A DNA stretch of 64,000 nucleotides, taken from contig NZ_FMVT01000008.1 in the NCBI RefSeq assembly GCF_900102505.1, forward strand, positions 1 through 64,000, written 5' to 3'. Under the pieces are notes generated by a model. It searched no databases. It saw nothing but the letters and a program-made list of their open reading frames with translations, and was not told the DNA's origin. The translations under genes were made by a program, and so were the position numbers. This DNA is from Paracoccus tibetensis (GTDB taxonomy: Bacteria > Pseudomonadota > Alphaproteobacteria > Rhodobacterales > Rhodobacteraceae). Positions 23,907-32,883 of the stretch are shown here, piece by piece. Numbering within the stretch: the stretch's first letter is position 1; every line of letters begins with the position of its first letter.

Positions 23907-26283
23907 TGCGGAAAACCCCCAGCAGCTGCGCTGGCGGCGTGCGCGACAGCCGCCAGGCGGGCCACAGCGCCGCCACCGCCGCCGCCAGCAGGGCCAGCAG
24001 TCCCAGCCTCAGGTAGTCGAGCGGAAAGAGATACATCGGAAGCCGCCAGCCAAAGGCCTCGACATTGACGACCGCCAGCAGCGCCCAAGCGAGGGCCAAC
24101 CCGAGCAGCAGGGCCACCGCGCCAGTCAGCGCGGCGAGCAGCAGGGTGCGCAGCAGGTCCAGCGCGGCCAGCCTGCGCCGGGTCAGCCCCAGTGCCCAGA
24201 CCGGCGCCAGTTGCGGCAACCGCATGCCGGCGAGCGTCAGCAGGCTCATCAGGATGGCGAAGCCCGCGATGGCCAGTGTCAGCACGTTCAGCGCCGTCGT
24301 GACGGTGAAGGTGCGCTCGAAGATGGCCAGAGAGGCGGCCTTGACCGCGGCCTGGTCGATCATCGCGCTTACCGGAACGCCCGCCTCGTCGCGGAGGCGG
24401 TCTCGGAGGGTCGTGACTTGATCCGGGTCGACGCGAAGCCCGAACTGTTGGGGAATCACGTCGGGGAAGAGACTGCGGAACAGGTCCTCGGTCACGATCA
24501 CCTGCCCGGCGGGGTTGCCGTAGTCGCCATAGATGCCCAGCACAGGAAGGCTGACACCTTGGCCGAGCGCCACGTCCGCACCCAGATCCAGACCGGCCCG
24601 TCGGTACATCTGTTCGTTGACCAGCACCCCGTCACCCTCCGCCAGCCGGTCCCAGACATCCGGCGATGCGCGCAGGAACTGCCAGTTGTCGCGATAGGTG
24701 GCATGGTCGCGCACGCCGAGGATCTCCGCCTGCCTGCCGGCAATCTCGAGATCCGCGCTCAGCAGCGGCAGTACCGCATCGGCATGATCGGCTGCGGCCG
24801 CGATGATGGCGGCGGCCTGGGCGGGATCCTCGACCCTGACATAAAGCTCCGACGCGAGCCGCTGATCCAGAAAGCCCACGAAGGTCAGCCGGAACGACGA
24901 CACCATCGTGGAGACGCCGACATTCGCCGCCATGGCCAGCATCAGCGCCATCAGCGCCAGCGACAGGCCCGGCACCTGCTGGCGGGTGTCGGCCCAGAAC
25001 CACTGCGTCACCGGCGCCTTCGCGCGCTTCTCGGCCGAGGCAAGCAGCAGGGTCAGCAATGGCGGCAGGGTCAGGGCGCCCCCAATCAGCAGGGCGCCCA
25101 ACATGACGAAGCCGGCCATGAGCCCTTTCCCCCAGACCGCCATAGCAGCGGCCGCGAGAAGCAGGGCCAACGCCAGCAGCGACTTTCCCCGGTGGCGGTG
25201 CGACATGCTGAAGGCGCGCGGATGCGCCCCGCCCAGCAGCGGCATCCGGGCCAGCGACCACAGCGCGCCACTGGCGGCGACGGCCGTTCCGACCAGCGCG
25301 ATGGCCAGCCCCGAGAGCCACCAGGTCGGGCGCAGCGTCATCTGCCCGGACACCTCGGCGCCGTAGAGCCCGCGCAGGGTCGCTGCCACATCGGGCAGAA
25401 GCGCGGCCGCGATGACATAGCCCAACGCGACGCCGATCGTGCCCGCAACCAGGGCCAGAACCGCCAGTTCCACCGCCATGACCAGGATCAGCCGCTGCAG
25501 CGGTGCGCCCAGCGCCCGCAGCGTCCGCACCATGGCCCGGCGCTGCTCGAAGGCCAATCCGATGGCCCCATGCACGATGAAGAGCCCCACGGCGAAGGAC
25601 AGAAGGCCGAAGGCGGTCAGGTTCAGGTGGAAGCTGTCCGTCAGCTGCGCGACGTCCCCTCCATCCTGCGGCGCGGCCAGCCGCAGACCGGGGGCAACCT
25701 CCGCCAGCGGGCGCCGGGTCACCGGCTGATCCGGAAGCACGACCATGCGGTCGATCTGACCCGGGCGGTCGAGCAGGCGCTGCGCCAGCCCGATATCCGT
25801 AATTGCCGTATCGGGTGCCACATCCGGCGCGACGACCCCCGGCACGCCCGTGTCAGGCAACCGCGCAAGCGTGTCTGCCCTGGCGAAGATCTGTCCCGAT
25901 CCCGAGAGGAAGGCAGCGAGGTCCCCGCCGCCGTCGACGCTGACCGGTCCGAGCCCGCCCGGTGCCGTCAGAGGCTCCAGCCCGACGATCTGCACCGGCC
26001 CGAAGCGCCCCTCGATCACCGGCGAGACCAGCCAGCCAGCCCTCCGCAGGGCGGTATAGGTCTGCTGGGGGAGGGGGCTGCCGTCACTGGCCATGATCTG
26101 CGCGAACTGACCCTCGCCCAGGGTCCCGGCCGCGCTGGCATAGCTGGCCCGGGCCTCGGCATTGATCGCCTGCACGCCGGACCACAGCGCCGTTGCCAAG
26201 GCCAGCCCGAGCAGAAGCGTCAGCAGTTGCAGCGGACTCCGCCGCCAGTGCGAGGCCAGCGCGGACAGGATCACGCCGGTCAC
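23896..26283 (-). CDS. FtsX-family ABC transporter permease (fused double unit)
   Basis: A 795-residue protein with roughly ten membrane segments and two large extracytoplasmic loops. TM1 is LLTLLLGLALATALWSGVQA; the first FtsX core has FGLLSFAVGLFIVHGAIGL and RTLRALGAPLQRLILVMAVE; the second core has LTLAIAGFAILMSLLTLAGM, then VWALGLTRRRLAALDLLRTL and a last helix near LAWALLAVVNVEAF. The paired R-x-L-x-A-L-G cytoplasmic contacts fit coupling to a LolD-type ATPase. Two permease halves that are separate in attF/attG-type systems appear here as one chain. The start is GTG 26283, inside the ATPase stop codon. The machine probably exports or extracts a lipid or lipoprotein rather than importing solutes. 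Confidence 0.9.
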   Translation of the reverse strand: MTGVILSALASHWRRSPLQLLTLLLGLALATALWSGVQAINAEARASYASAAGTLGEGQFAQIMASDGSPLPQQTYTALRRAGWLVSPVIEGRFGPVQIVGLEPLTAPGGLGPVSVDGGGDLAAFLSGSGQIFARADTLARLPDTGVPGVVAPDVAPDTAITDIGLAQRLLDRPGQIDRMVVLPDQPVTRRPLAEVAPGLRLAAPQDGGDVAQLTDSFHLNLTAFGLLSFAVGLFIVHGAIGLAFEQRRAMVRTLRALGAPLQRLILVMAVELAVLALVAGTIGVALGYVIAAALLPDVAATLRGLYGAEVSGQMTLRPTWWLSGLAIALVGTAVAASGALWSLARMPLLGGAHPRAFSMSHRHRGKSLLALALLLAAAAMAVWGKGLMAGFVMLGALLIGGALTLPPLLTLLLASAEKRAKAPVTQWFWADTRQQVPGLSLALMALMLAMAANVGVSTMVSSFRLTFVGFLDQRLASELYVRVEDPAQAAAIIAAAADHADAVLPLLSADLEIAGRQAEILGVRDHATYRDNWQFLRASPDVWDRLAEGDGVLVNEQMYRRAGLDLGADVALGQGVSLPVLGIYGDYGNPAGQVIVTEDLFRSLFPDVIPQQFGLRVDPDQVTTLRDRLRDEAGVPVSAMIDQAAVKAASLAIFERTFTVTTALNVLTLAIAGFAILMSLLTLAGMRLPQLAPVWALGLTRRRLAALDLLRTLLLAALTGAVALLLGLALAWALLAVVNVEAFGWRLPMYLFPLDYLRLGLLALLAAAVAALWPAWRLSRTPPAQLLGVFRNER

Positions 26284-26930
26284 GCCAGGCGCCCTCCCTG
26301 CAGGTGCAACCGGCGCGGCAGGCGCGCGGCCAGCCGCTGGGAATGGGTCACCAGGATGAGGCCGGCACCGGTCTGCGCGACCAGGTCCTGCAGAACGGTC
26401 AGAACGGTGTCTGCCGTCGCTTCGTCCAGGTTGCCGGTCGGCTCGTCGGCCAGCACGAGGTCCGGCTGCGGTGCAAGCGTGCGAGCGATGGCAACCCGCT
26501 GCTGCTGACCGCCGGAGAGCTGCTCGGGGTACTTGTGCAGATGCTCGCGCAGCCCCAGGCGGTCGATCAGCCCCTCGTCGCGCTCCTTGTCGTGGCGACT
26601 GGCCAGCCGCGCCTGGAACGCGATGTTCGCCGCCACTGTCAGCGAAGGGATCAGGTTGAACTGCTGAAAGATCACGCCGACCTTGCCGCGGCGGATGGCC
26701 GCGCGCCCTGCATCGTCCAACGGCGTCAGATCAATGCCGTCGACCGCGACCACGCCTTCATCGGCCGTGTCCAGCCCGCCGATCAGATGCAGCAGCGTGC
26801 TCTTGCCCGAGCCTGACTCGCCCGTCAGGGCGAGCATCTCGCCGCGTCCGAGATCAAGGGAGACACCACGCAGCACGGCTGCCGAACTGGCCGGATACGT
26901 CTTGATGACATCGCGCAGGCTCAGCAGCAT
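26280..26930 (-). CDS. LolD/MacB-type ABC transporter ATP-binding protein
   Basis: A 216-residue ATPase. Walker A is GESGSGKSTLLHLIGGL, the Q-loop FQQFNLIPSL, the signature LSGGQQQRVAIAR, Walker B LVLADEPTGNLD, and the switch VTHSQRLAARL. The phrase DEPTGNLD and the short length mark the LolD/MacB/FtsE branch that partners FtsX-type permeases. ATG 26930 opens MLLSLRDVIKTYPASS; upstream sequence in the same frame is not family-like. It is the first gene of the minus-strand unit with the permease and lipocalin; about 270 bases to the divergent DUF6544 gene hold the promoter. Confidence 0.93.
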   Translation of the reverse strand: MLLSLRDVIKTYPASSAAVLRGVSLDLGRGEMLALTGESGSGKSTLLHLIGGLDTADEGVVAVDGIDLTPLDDAGRAAIRRGKVGVIFQQFNLIPSLTVAANIAFQARLASRHDKERDEGLIDRLGLREHLHKYPEQLSGGQQQRVAIARTLAPQPDLVLADEPTGNLDEATADTVLTVLQDLVAQTGAGLILVTHSQRLAARLPRRLHLQGGRLA

Positions 26931-27199
26931 CAGGTGTCCTTCGTCAGGCGCATATGTGGCTGGCGCGCGCAACAGTAAGGTCGCAGCCCTTTGGCAGTTC
27001 CCGGAGATGACGCCGATGCGTCAAACTGCTTCAGGCAAGGCAGGCAGGGATGCTGCCCGGCAGCGCAGCGAGAAACAAGCTGGCTGCGAACAGGCAGCAT
27101 GATCCAGGCAGCGCCTGCACGCGTGTTTGATGCAGGTCATCGCATGCCGCTTCACTACGGGCTAGAGCGAGCTTCATCCTGTGGGGAGAATGCGCCGTC

Positions 27200-28039
27200 A
27201 TGAAGATTGCTGCCGCCATTCTGATCGTTCTTCTTGTTGGCGTCGTTGTGCTCGCGGTCCTCTCAGGTCTGGACCGGCGGGCGGACCGCGCTGAGTGGCG
27301 GAGGCTCGCGGCACTTCAGCCCGCTGAGCCAAGGGTCTTCGATCCTAAGATGATCGCCGCTTTGCCCGAACCTGCGCAGCGCTATTTCAACTACATGATC
27401 CAGCCCGGAACGCCGCTTTGGCCTGTGGCAGAGATCGACATGGTAGGCCGGTTCGGCTTGGGAACGAAAGACGCCCCAAGTTATCAGCCGATGGAGGCGC
27501 GCCAGATCCTGGCGGCACCTGACGGCTTCGTCTGGATCATGCGGACGCGCGGCGGCATGCCGATGTGGGGCTCGGACTCGGGGACCTGGACGCGGTTCCG
27601 CATCTTCGGTTTGATCCCGGTGGCCCGTTTCGGCGGAGATCCCGACCACACCCGCTCGGCCTTCGGACGCTATGCTGCCGAGGCCACGATCTGGGCGCCG
27701 GCGGCCCTTCTGCCCGGACCGGGCGTCATGTGGTCGAGTGTGGATCAGGACACCGCCCGCGTCACCGTGACCCAAGGCGATCTGGTGCAGGCCGTCGACG
27801 TCACCGTGGATCGGGACGGACGTCCGGTCAAAGCTTCCTTCCAGCGTTGGAGCAATGCCAATCCCGAGAAGATCCACAGATTGCAGCCGTTCGGCGCCCT
27901 CATGTCGGATTTCCGCGAGGTGGGTGGGTATCGCCTGCCGTATCGTGTCGAGGCCGGCAACATGTTCGGGACCCAGGATTATTTCCCCTTCTTCCTCGCT
28001 GACGTCACCGCCATCAGGTTTCCGGGGGCGGCGCCGTGA
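27200..28039 (+). CDS. DUF6544-family membrane-anchored protein
   Basis: A 279-residue protein with one N-terminal membrane helix (AAAILIVLLVGVVVLAVLSG) and a soluble domain containing LPEPAQRYFNYMIQPGTPLW, MEARQILAAPDGFVWIMRT, and AEATIWAPAALLPGPGVMW. The R-Y-F motif following L-P-x-P-x-Q and the A-E-x-x-W-x-P stretch are characteristic of a widespread family of unknown role (DUF6544/DUF6920). The stop overlaps the M23 peptidase gene (GTGA), so the two are translationally coupled. ATG 27200 follows a GGGGAGA site. Confidence 0.75.
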   Translation: MKIAAAILIVLLVGVVVLAVLSGLDRRADRAEWRRLAALQPAEPRVFDPKMIAALPEPAQRYFNYMIQPGTPLWPVAEIDMVGRFGLGTKDAPSYQPMEARQILAAPDGFVWIMRTRGGMPMWGSDSGTWTRFRIFGLIPVARFGGDPDHTRSAFGRYAAEATIWAPAALLPGPGVMWSSVDQDTARVTVTQGDLVQAVDVTVDRDGRPVKASFQRWSNANPEKIHRLQPFGALMSDFREVGGYRLPYRVEAGNMFGTQDYFPFFLADVTAIRFPGAAP

Positions 28040-29013
28040 CAGCGCTGATCCTTGCCGTTCAGGTTGCCGTGCCGATGGCCCTGATCGCATGGCTCGCCTT
28101 CGCGCCGGCGGGCAGCCTTGCCGGTCTCATCCTGCAGGCGTCGGGAACGGGCGCGATCCTCTTCGCGCTGGCGCGGATCGCGCAATGGGGGGTTCCGGTA
28201 TGGTGGCTGCCGTGGGTCTATGGCGGGCTATGGCTGGTCGCCGTGCTGGCCTCGCTACTGCGCAAGCGGCTCGGATCGGCGCCGCTGCTTCCTGAAAGGT
28301 CCAGGGACTGGGCGGGGCTTGCGCTGTCGATCGTCCTGCTCGGCCTTGGCGGGTGGTACGGCGCACGGGCACTCGCCGGACAGCGCATGCCGCCGGCCGG
28401 GTACGTTGACATCGGCAACCCTTTCGGTCCAGGACGGTATCTTGTGGGGCACGGCGGCTCGAACACGCTGGTCAACGGGCACATGCGCACGCTCGATCGA
28501 TCGGTCGAGCGGTACCTGCCGTGGCGCGGGCAGTCCTACGGGGTGGATTTCGCCGGGCTGGGGCGATGGGGACTTCGCGCCAGCGGCTGGCGCCCCGCCG
28601 ACCCGGCGGCCTACGCGATCTTCGGCGCGAGGCTTCAGGCGCCCTGTGCCGGTACGGTCGTCGCAGCCGAAGGAAACATGCCGGATCTTAGGGTGCCGAA
28701 CGAGGATCCGGTCAACCGGCTCGGCAATCACGTGATCCTGCGCTGTGGAGACGCCGAGATCGTCCTGGCCCACATGCGCCAAGGCAGCGTCGCAGTCGCG
28801 CCGGGTGACCGCGTGGCCTTGGGCGACGAACTTGGCGAGGTTGGCAATTCCGGTGCCTCGACCGAGCCGCACCTGCACATCCATGCGCAACGCCCGGCGC
28901 CAGTGGGTGCGCCGCCGATCGCAGGCGAGCCGCTGGCACTTCGCATCGACGGCCGCTTCCTCGTGAGGGGCGACCACTTGCACGCATCGAGCGCCTCACC
29001 CGCGGCCTTCTAG
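28036..29013 (+). CDS. membrane-anchored M23-family metallopeptidase-like protein
   Basis: A 325-residue protein. Residues about 1-115 carry three or four hydrophobic helices (ILAVQVAVPMALIAWLAFA, LAGLILQASGTGAILFALA, WAGLALSIVLLGLGGWYG). The C-terminal half is a LytM/M23 domain: GQSYGVDFAGLG (first ligand region), APCAGTVVAAEGN, LGNHVILRCGDAEIVLAHM, GVxxG-type GELGEVGNSG is seen as LGDELGEVGNSG, and the last ligands in STEPHLHIHA. In the first motif the usual H-x-G-x-D is replaced by Y-G-V-D, so one zinc ligand may be missing and activity is uncertain. It starts GTG 28036 within the previous gene's stop. Confidence 0.85.
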   Translation: MTALILAVQVAVPMALIAWLAFAPAGSLAGLILQASGTGAILFALARIAQWGVPVWWLPWVYGGLWLVAVLASLLRKRLGSAPLLPERSRDWAGLALSIVLLGLGGWYGARALAGQRMPPAGYVDIGNPFGPGRYLVGHGGSNTLVNGHMRTLDRSVERYLPWRGQSYGVDFAGLGRWGLRASGWRPADPAAYAIFGARLQAPCAGTVVAAEGNMPDLRVPNEDPVNRLGNHVILRCGDAEIVLAHMRQGSVAVAPGDRVALGDELGEVGNSGASTEPHLHIHAQRPAPVGAPPIAGEPLALRIDGRFLVRGDHLHASSASPAAF

Positions 29014-29040
29014 GGCACCGGAAGCTTCCCGAGGCCCGGC

Positions 29041-30291
29041 CTAGTCCAGAACATCCGCGACCGCCACACGCCGCACGGCCCACCAGCTTGCCGCTGCCAT
29101 CGCGCCGGCGGTGGCGAGGCAAAGGGCGAGGCCGCCGACCTGGTAGCTGAGGCCCGAGAGCAGCGTTCCGATCAGCCGGCCGGCGGCGTTGGCCATATAG
29201 TAGAAACCCACGTCCCGCGTGATCCGCTCGGCCTGACCGAAGGCGAGGATCAGGTAGGAATGGACCGAGGAGTTGATCGCGAAGACATAGCCGAACGCCA
29301 GCAGCCCGAGGACCAGCAGCGCCGTCAGCCAGGGCGCCGGATCGCCCGCCACCAGCACCGCCAGCGCCAAGGCGAAGGGGATCGGGACCAGCAGGCCGGC
29401 CCATCGGATCGCGTCGCGCGTGACATCGGCCTCGAGGCGGTGGGCGCCGCCCAGCAGGCGCGGGGCGGCGGCCTGCACGGCGCCGTAGAGGATGATCCAC
29501 GCCGCCATGAACCCGCCGACGAGGAAGAAGGCCTCGCGCCGGCCCTCGGCGGTGCCGTCCGACAGGACCGCCTGGAAGTAGATCGGGATGCCGACGACGA
29601 ACCACACGTCGCGCGCGCCGAAAAGGAACATCCGCGCCAGCGACAGCCGGTTCACCCGCGGATCGCTCGAGCGCCAGCCCGACCAGCGGTCCGCGCCCTT
29701 CATCCGCCCCGGCAGGCCCGGCGGCAGGAACAGCGCCACCGCCAGCAGGATCGCCGCCAGCACCGCCGCCATGCCCCAGACCGCCGCCTGGAAGCCGGCG
29801 ACGGCCAGCAGCGCCGCGCCGAGGAAGAAGCCGAGGCCCTTCACCGCGTTCTTCGAGCCGGTCAGCGCCGCCACCCACCGGAAGAGCCCGCCGCCCTCGG
29901 CCGGGGCCAGCACCTTGACCGCCGATTTCGAGGACATCTTGGCAAGGTCCTTGGCCACGCCCGAGGCGCCCTGCACCGCCATCACGAAGACCACCGACGC
30001 CCCGACGCTCCAGCCCGGGTCCAGCTGCGCCAGCACGACCAGCGCCGCGATCTGGATGCCGAGCCCGGCATAGAGCGTCGCGGCCAGCCCGAAGCGCGCG
30101 GCCAGCCAGCCCGCGGCGAGGTTCGTCACGATCCCCGCGATCTCGTAGAGCAGGAACAGATAGGCCAGCTGCACCGGCGAGAAGCCAAGGCCGTTGAAAT
30201 GCAGCAGCACCAGCATCCGCAGCGCGCCGTCCGACAGCATGAAGGCCCAGTAGGCCGCCGTCACGGCCGCATAGGCGCGCAGGCCGCTCAT
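29041..30291 (-). CDS. arsJ: organoarsenical efflux MFS transporter ArsJ
   Basis: A 416-residue twelve-helix major facilitator protein. ArsJ exports 1-arseno-3-phosphoglycerate, formed when GAPDH uses arsenate in place of phosphate, so the pair gives As(V) resistance without reduction. The family fingerprint is [34 protein letters not shown], and [16 protein letters not shown]. It overlaps the dedicated GAPDH gene by ATGA, the arrangement known for arsJ loci. ATG 30291 opens [15 protein letters not shown]. It is the last gene of the second ars unit. Confidence 0.95.
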   Translation of the reverse strand: MSGLRAYAAVTAAYWAFMLSDGALRMLVLLHFNGLGFSPVQLAYLFLLYEIAGIVTNLAAGWLAARFGLAATLYAGLGIQIAALVVLAQLDPGWSVGASVVFVMAVQGASGVAKDLAKMSSKSAVKVLAPAEGGGLFRWVAALTGSKNAVKGLGFFLGAALLAVAGFQAAVWGMAAVLAAILLAVALFLPPGLPGRMKGADRWSGWRSSDPRVNRLSLARMFLFGARDVWFVVGIPIYFQAVLSDGTAEGRREAFFLVGGFMAAWIILYGAVQAAAPRLLGGAHRLEADVTRDAIRWAGLLVPIPFALALAVLVAGDPAPWLTALLVLGLLAFGYVFAINSSVHSYLILAFGQAERITRDVGFYYMANAAGRLIGTLLSGLSYQVGGLALCLATAGAMAAASWWAVRRVAVADVLD

Positions 30292-31292
30292 GCCATGCGC
30301 CCTGCCACCATCCGGGCGATGTCCACCAGCCGGCAGGCATAGCCCCATTCGTTGTCATACCAGGCGTAGATCTTCACCTGCGTGCCGTTCACCACCATGG
30401 TCGATCCTGCATCCACGATCCCGCTGCGCGGATCGCCCCGGTAATCGGTCGAGACCAGCGGCCGCTCCTCGTAGCCGAGGATGCCGGCCAGCGGCCCCTC
30501 GGCGGCGGCCTTCAGAAGGGCGTTCACCTCGTCCACGGTGGTCGGACGTTCCACCTCGAAGACACAATCTGTCAGCGAGGCGTTCAGCAGCGGCACGCGC
30601 ACGGCATGGCCGTTCAGCCGGCCCTTCAGCTCGGGATAGATCAGCGTGATCGCCGTGGCGCTGCCCGTGGTCGTCGGGATCAGATTCGCCAGCGCAGAGC
30701 GCGCCCGGCGCATGTCCTTGGCCGGCCGGTCCACGATGGTCTGCGTGTTGGTCACGTCGTGGATCGTGGTGATCGAGCCGTGGCGGATGCCGAGGCCCTC
30801 GTGGATGACCTTGACCACCGGGGCGAGGCAGTTCGTCGTGCAGGAGGCCGCCGTGACGATCCGCTGGCTGCCGTCGTAGAGCGCGTGGTTGATCCCGTAG
30901 ACGAGGTTCAGCGCGCCCTCGTCCTTGACCGGGGCGCTGACCACGACCTTCTGCACGCCGGCCTCGAAATAAGGCACCAGCGCGCCTGACGTCTTGAAGA
31001 CCCCCGTCGCGTCGATGACCAGATCGACGTCCTCCAGCGGCAGGGCATCGATGGTCCTCTCATGCGTCAGCGGGATGCGGTGCCCGTCCAGCATCAGCGC
31101 GTCGCCATCCGCCGCGACCGGCACGGGCCAGCGGCCGTGGACGCTATCGAATTCCATCAGCAGCGCGTGCTGCTCGGCGTCGCCCGCCGCGTCGTTCAAG
31201 AGCACGATCTGCGGACCCAGCCCCTCGTCGATCATGCGCCGCAGCGCCAGCTTGCCGATCCGGCCGAGGCCGTTCATCGCGATCCGGGTCAT
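30288..31292 (-). CDS. ArsJ-associated glyceraldehyde-3-phosphate dehydrogenase
   Basis: A 334-residue type I GAPDH. NAD-binding opening [17 protein letters not shown], active-site [19 protein letters not shown] with the catalytic cysteine, and late stretches [19 protein letters not shown] and [18 protein letters not shown] are all intact. Beside arsJ and arsenic regulators it is the arsenate-dedicated paralogue, making 1-arseno-3-phosphoglycerate for export, not a glycolytic housekeeping copy. It begins 3 bases after the stop of the ArsR-ArsC fusion and ends inside the arsJ start, so all three form one message. Confidence 0.95.
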   Translation of the reverse strand: MTRIAMNGLGRIGKLALRRMIDEGLGPQIVLLNDAAGDAEQHALLMEFDSVHGRWPVPVAADGDALMLDGHRIPLTHERTIDALPLEDVDLVIDATGVFKTSGALVPYFEAGVQKVVVSAPVKDEGALNLVYGINHALYDGSQRIVTAASCTTNCLAPVVKVIHEGLGIRHGSITTIHDVTNTQTIVDRPAKDMRRARSALANLIPTTTGSATAITLIYPELKGRLNGHAVRVPLLNASLTDCVFEVERPTTVDEVNALLKAAAEGPLAGILGYEERPLVSTDYRGDPRSGIVDAGSTMVVNGTQVKIYAWYDNEWGYACRLVDIARMVAGRMA

Positions 31293-31295
31293 GTT

Positions 31296-32117
31296 TCAGT
31301 CCTTCGCCTCGGTGTCGATGGCATCGACGCGGCTTTGCAGCGCGATGCGGTCGAGGCTTGCCACGGGCAGCGCCACGAAGGCCTCGATCCGCCGGCGCAA
31401 CGCGCCATAGGTCTGGGCGAAGACCAGCGCCTTCTCGGCGTCCGACCCCTGCGCCTTGACCGGATCGGGCAGGCCCCAATGGCCGGTGATCGGCTGGCCC
31501 GGCCAGGGCGGGCATTCCTCGGCCGCGGCCGTGTCGCAGACGGTGAAGACGAAATCCATCCGCGGCGCGCCTTCGGCCTGGAACTCGGCGATGTGCTTCG
31601 AGCGCAGAGTCGCGGTGTCATGGCCGTTCCGCGCCAGCACCTCGAGCGCGAAGGGGTTCAGCCGCGTGCCGGGGCGGGTGCCGGCGGAATGGGCGTTGAA
31701 GCGCGCGCCGCCCAGATCGCGCAGCGCGGCCTCGGCGAAGATCGAGCGGGCGGAGTTGCCCGAGCAGATGAAGAGGACGTTGAAACGTTCGGACATGGGT
31801 CTCTCCCCGGTGAGCGGCGCGAGCAGGTCGGGCCGCGCCCGTCCCAGATCCAGCGCCAGATAGGTGATGAGCGCCTCGGTCCGGTCCAGATCGACCGAGT
31901 AGAGGAGCGAGCGTCCCTCGCGCACGACCCGCGCCAGCCCGCAGCCGGTCAGGTCCGACAGGTGATGCGACAGCGTGTTCGGCTTCAGCGCCAGCGCCTC
32001 GGCGATCTCGGTCGGGCGGACCCCGCGCGGGGCGAAGCGCATCAGCAGCCGGAAGACGGCGAGCCGGCCGGGATGACCGAGGCAGGTGAAGGCTTGAGCG
32101 GCAGCTTGCGTTTCCAT
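31296..32117 (-). CDS. fused ArsR repressor-arsenate reductase (LMW-phosphatase type)
   Basis: A 273-residue fusion. Residues about 1-105 are an ArsR winged helix (FTCLGHPGRLAVFRLLMR, then PTEIAEALALKPNTLSHHL with the recognition helix, and VVREGRSLLYSVD). Residues about 108-240 are a low-molecular-weight-phosphatase arsenate reductase: P-loop FICSGNSARSIFAEA with C118 and R124, the redox cysteines C194 and C202 (FTVCDTAAAEEC), and D218 in GLPDPVKA as acid. Cysteine spacing fits thioredoxin-coupled ArsC. The repressor half has only C12 and C59 and lacks the C-terminal Cys pair of the other ArsR here, so its sensing site is unclear. It is preceded by a palindrome and followed by GAPDH and arsJ. 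Confidence 0.93.
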   Translation of the reverse strand: METQAAAQAFTCLGHPGRLAVFRLLMRFAPRGVRPTEIAEALALKPNTLSHHLSDLTGCGLARVVREGRSLLYSVDLDRTEALITYLALDLGRARPDLLAPLTGERPMSERFNVLFICSGNSARSIFAEAALRDLGGARFNAHSAGTRPGTRLNPFALEVLARNGHDTATLRSKHIAEFQAEGAPRMDFVFTVCDTAAAEECPPWPGQPITGHWGLPDPVKAQGSDAEKALVFAQTYGALRRRIEAFVALPVASLDRIALQSRVDAIDTEAKD

Positions 32118-32119
32118 AA

Positions 32120-32135
32120 TTCCCGAATATAGGAA
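32120..32135 (-). promoter_or_regulatory. candidate ArsR operator at the fusion gene start
   Basis: TTCCCGAATATAGGAA is an imperfect inverted repeat (TTCC ... GGAA with an AT-rich centre) beginning three bases upstream of ATG 32117. ArsR-type repressors bind such elements, so the fusion protein probably represses its own unit. Confidence 0.5.
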
Positions 32136-32169
32136 CCAATGGCCAAGTCCAGTGAAGCTTTGATGACGG

Positions 32170-32883
32170 TCAGGTGGCGCGCGTCAGGTTCACCCGCGTC
32201 ATCAGCTCGGCCGTGCTTTCCTTGCGCTCTGAATAGCGGTCAGAGAGCCAGGCAGACTGGCCGCGCGTCAGCAGGGTGAAGCGGACCAGCTCCTCCATGA
32301 CATCGACGATCCGGTCGTAGAGGGGCGAGGGCCGCATCCGCCCGGCCTCGTCGAACTCCTGGAAGGCCTTGGGGACCGAGGACTGGTTCGGGATAGTCAG
32401 CATCCGCATCCAGCGGCCAAGGACGCGCATCTGGTTCACGGCGTTGAAGCTCTGCGAGCCGCCCGAGACCTGCATCACCGCCAGCGTCTTGCCCTGCGTC
32501 GGCCGCACCGCCCCGTCCGACAGCGGGATCCAGTCGATCTGGGTCTTCATCAGGCCGGTCATCGCGCCGTGCCGCTCGGGGCTGGACCAGACCATGCCCT
32601 CGGACCAGGCGACCAGATCGCGCAGCTCGCGCACCTTGGGATGGCCCGCATCCGCATTGTCATCAACCAGCGGCAGGCCGGACGGATGGAAGAACCGGAC
32701 CTCGGCCCCCAGATGGCGCAGGATGCGCGCGGCCTCCTCGGCCGACAGGCGCGAGAAGCTGCGCGCCCGCAGCGAGCCGTAGAGGATCAGGATGCGCGGC
32801 GGATGGCCGGGATCGGTCGCCGCCGGCAGGATTACGGGGCCGGGCAGCAGGCTCAAGTCCAGCGCGGGCAGCTCGTCGGTCAT
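32170..32883 (-). CDS. arsH: arsenical resistance protein ArsH
   Basis: A 237-residue FMN-dependent oxidoreductase. ArsH oxidises trivalent organoarsenicals with NADPH. Visible family parts are [20 protein letters not shown] (flavodoxin-like FMN loop), [33 protein letters not shown], and [19 protein letters not shown]. The C-terminus ([20 protein letters not shown]) is also typical. It overlaps acr3 by ATGA. It ends 53 bases before the start of the second ars unit. Length is usual. Confidence 0.96.
   Translation of the reverse strand: MTDELPALDLSLLPGPVILPAATDPGHPPRILILYGSLRARSFSRLSAEEAARILRHLGAEVRFFHPSGLPLVDDNADAGHPKVRELRDLVAWSEGMVWSSPERHGAMTGLMKTQIDWIPLSDGAVRPTQGKTLAVMQVSGGSQSFNAVNQMRVLGRWMRMLTIPNQSSVPKAFQEFDEAGRMRPSPLYDRIVDVMEELVRFTLLTRGQSAWLSDRYSERKESTAELMTRVNLTRAT

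Noticed and set aside
23866..26508. Long plus-strand frame opposite the FtsX permease
   Set aside because: No start site or family; Gln/Arg/His-rich antisense artefact.
30288..31292. GAPDH as the glycolytic housekeeping gene
   Set aside because: Overlap with arsJ and the arsenic regulator fusion marks it as the arsenate-dedicated copy.
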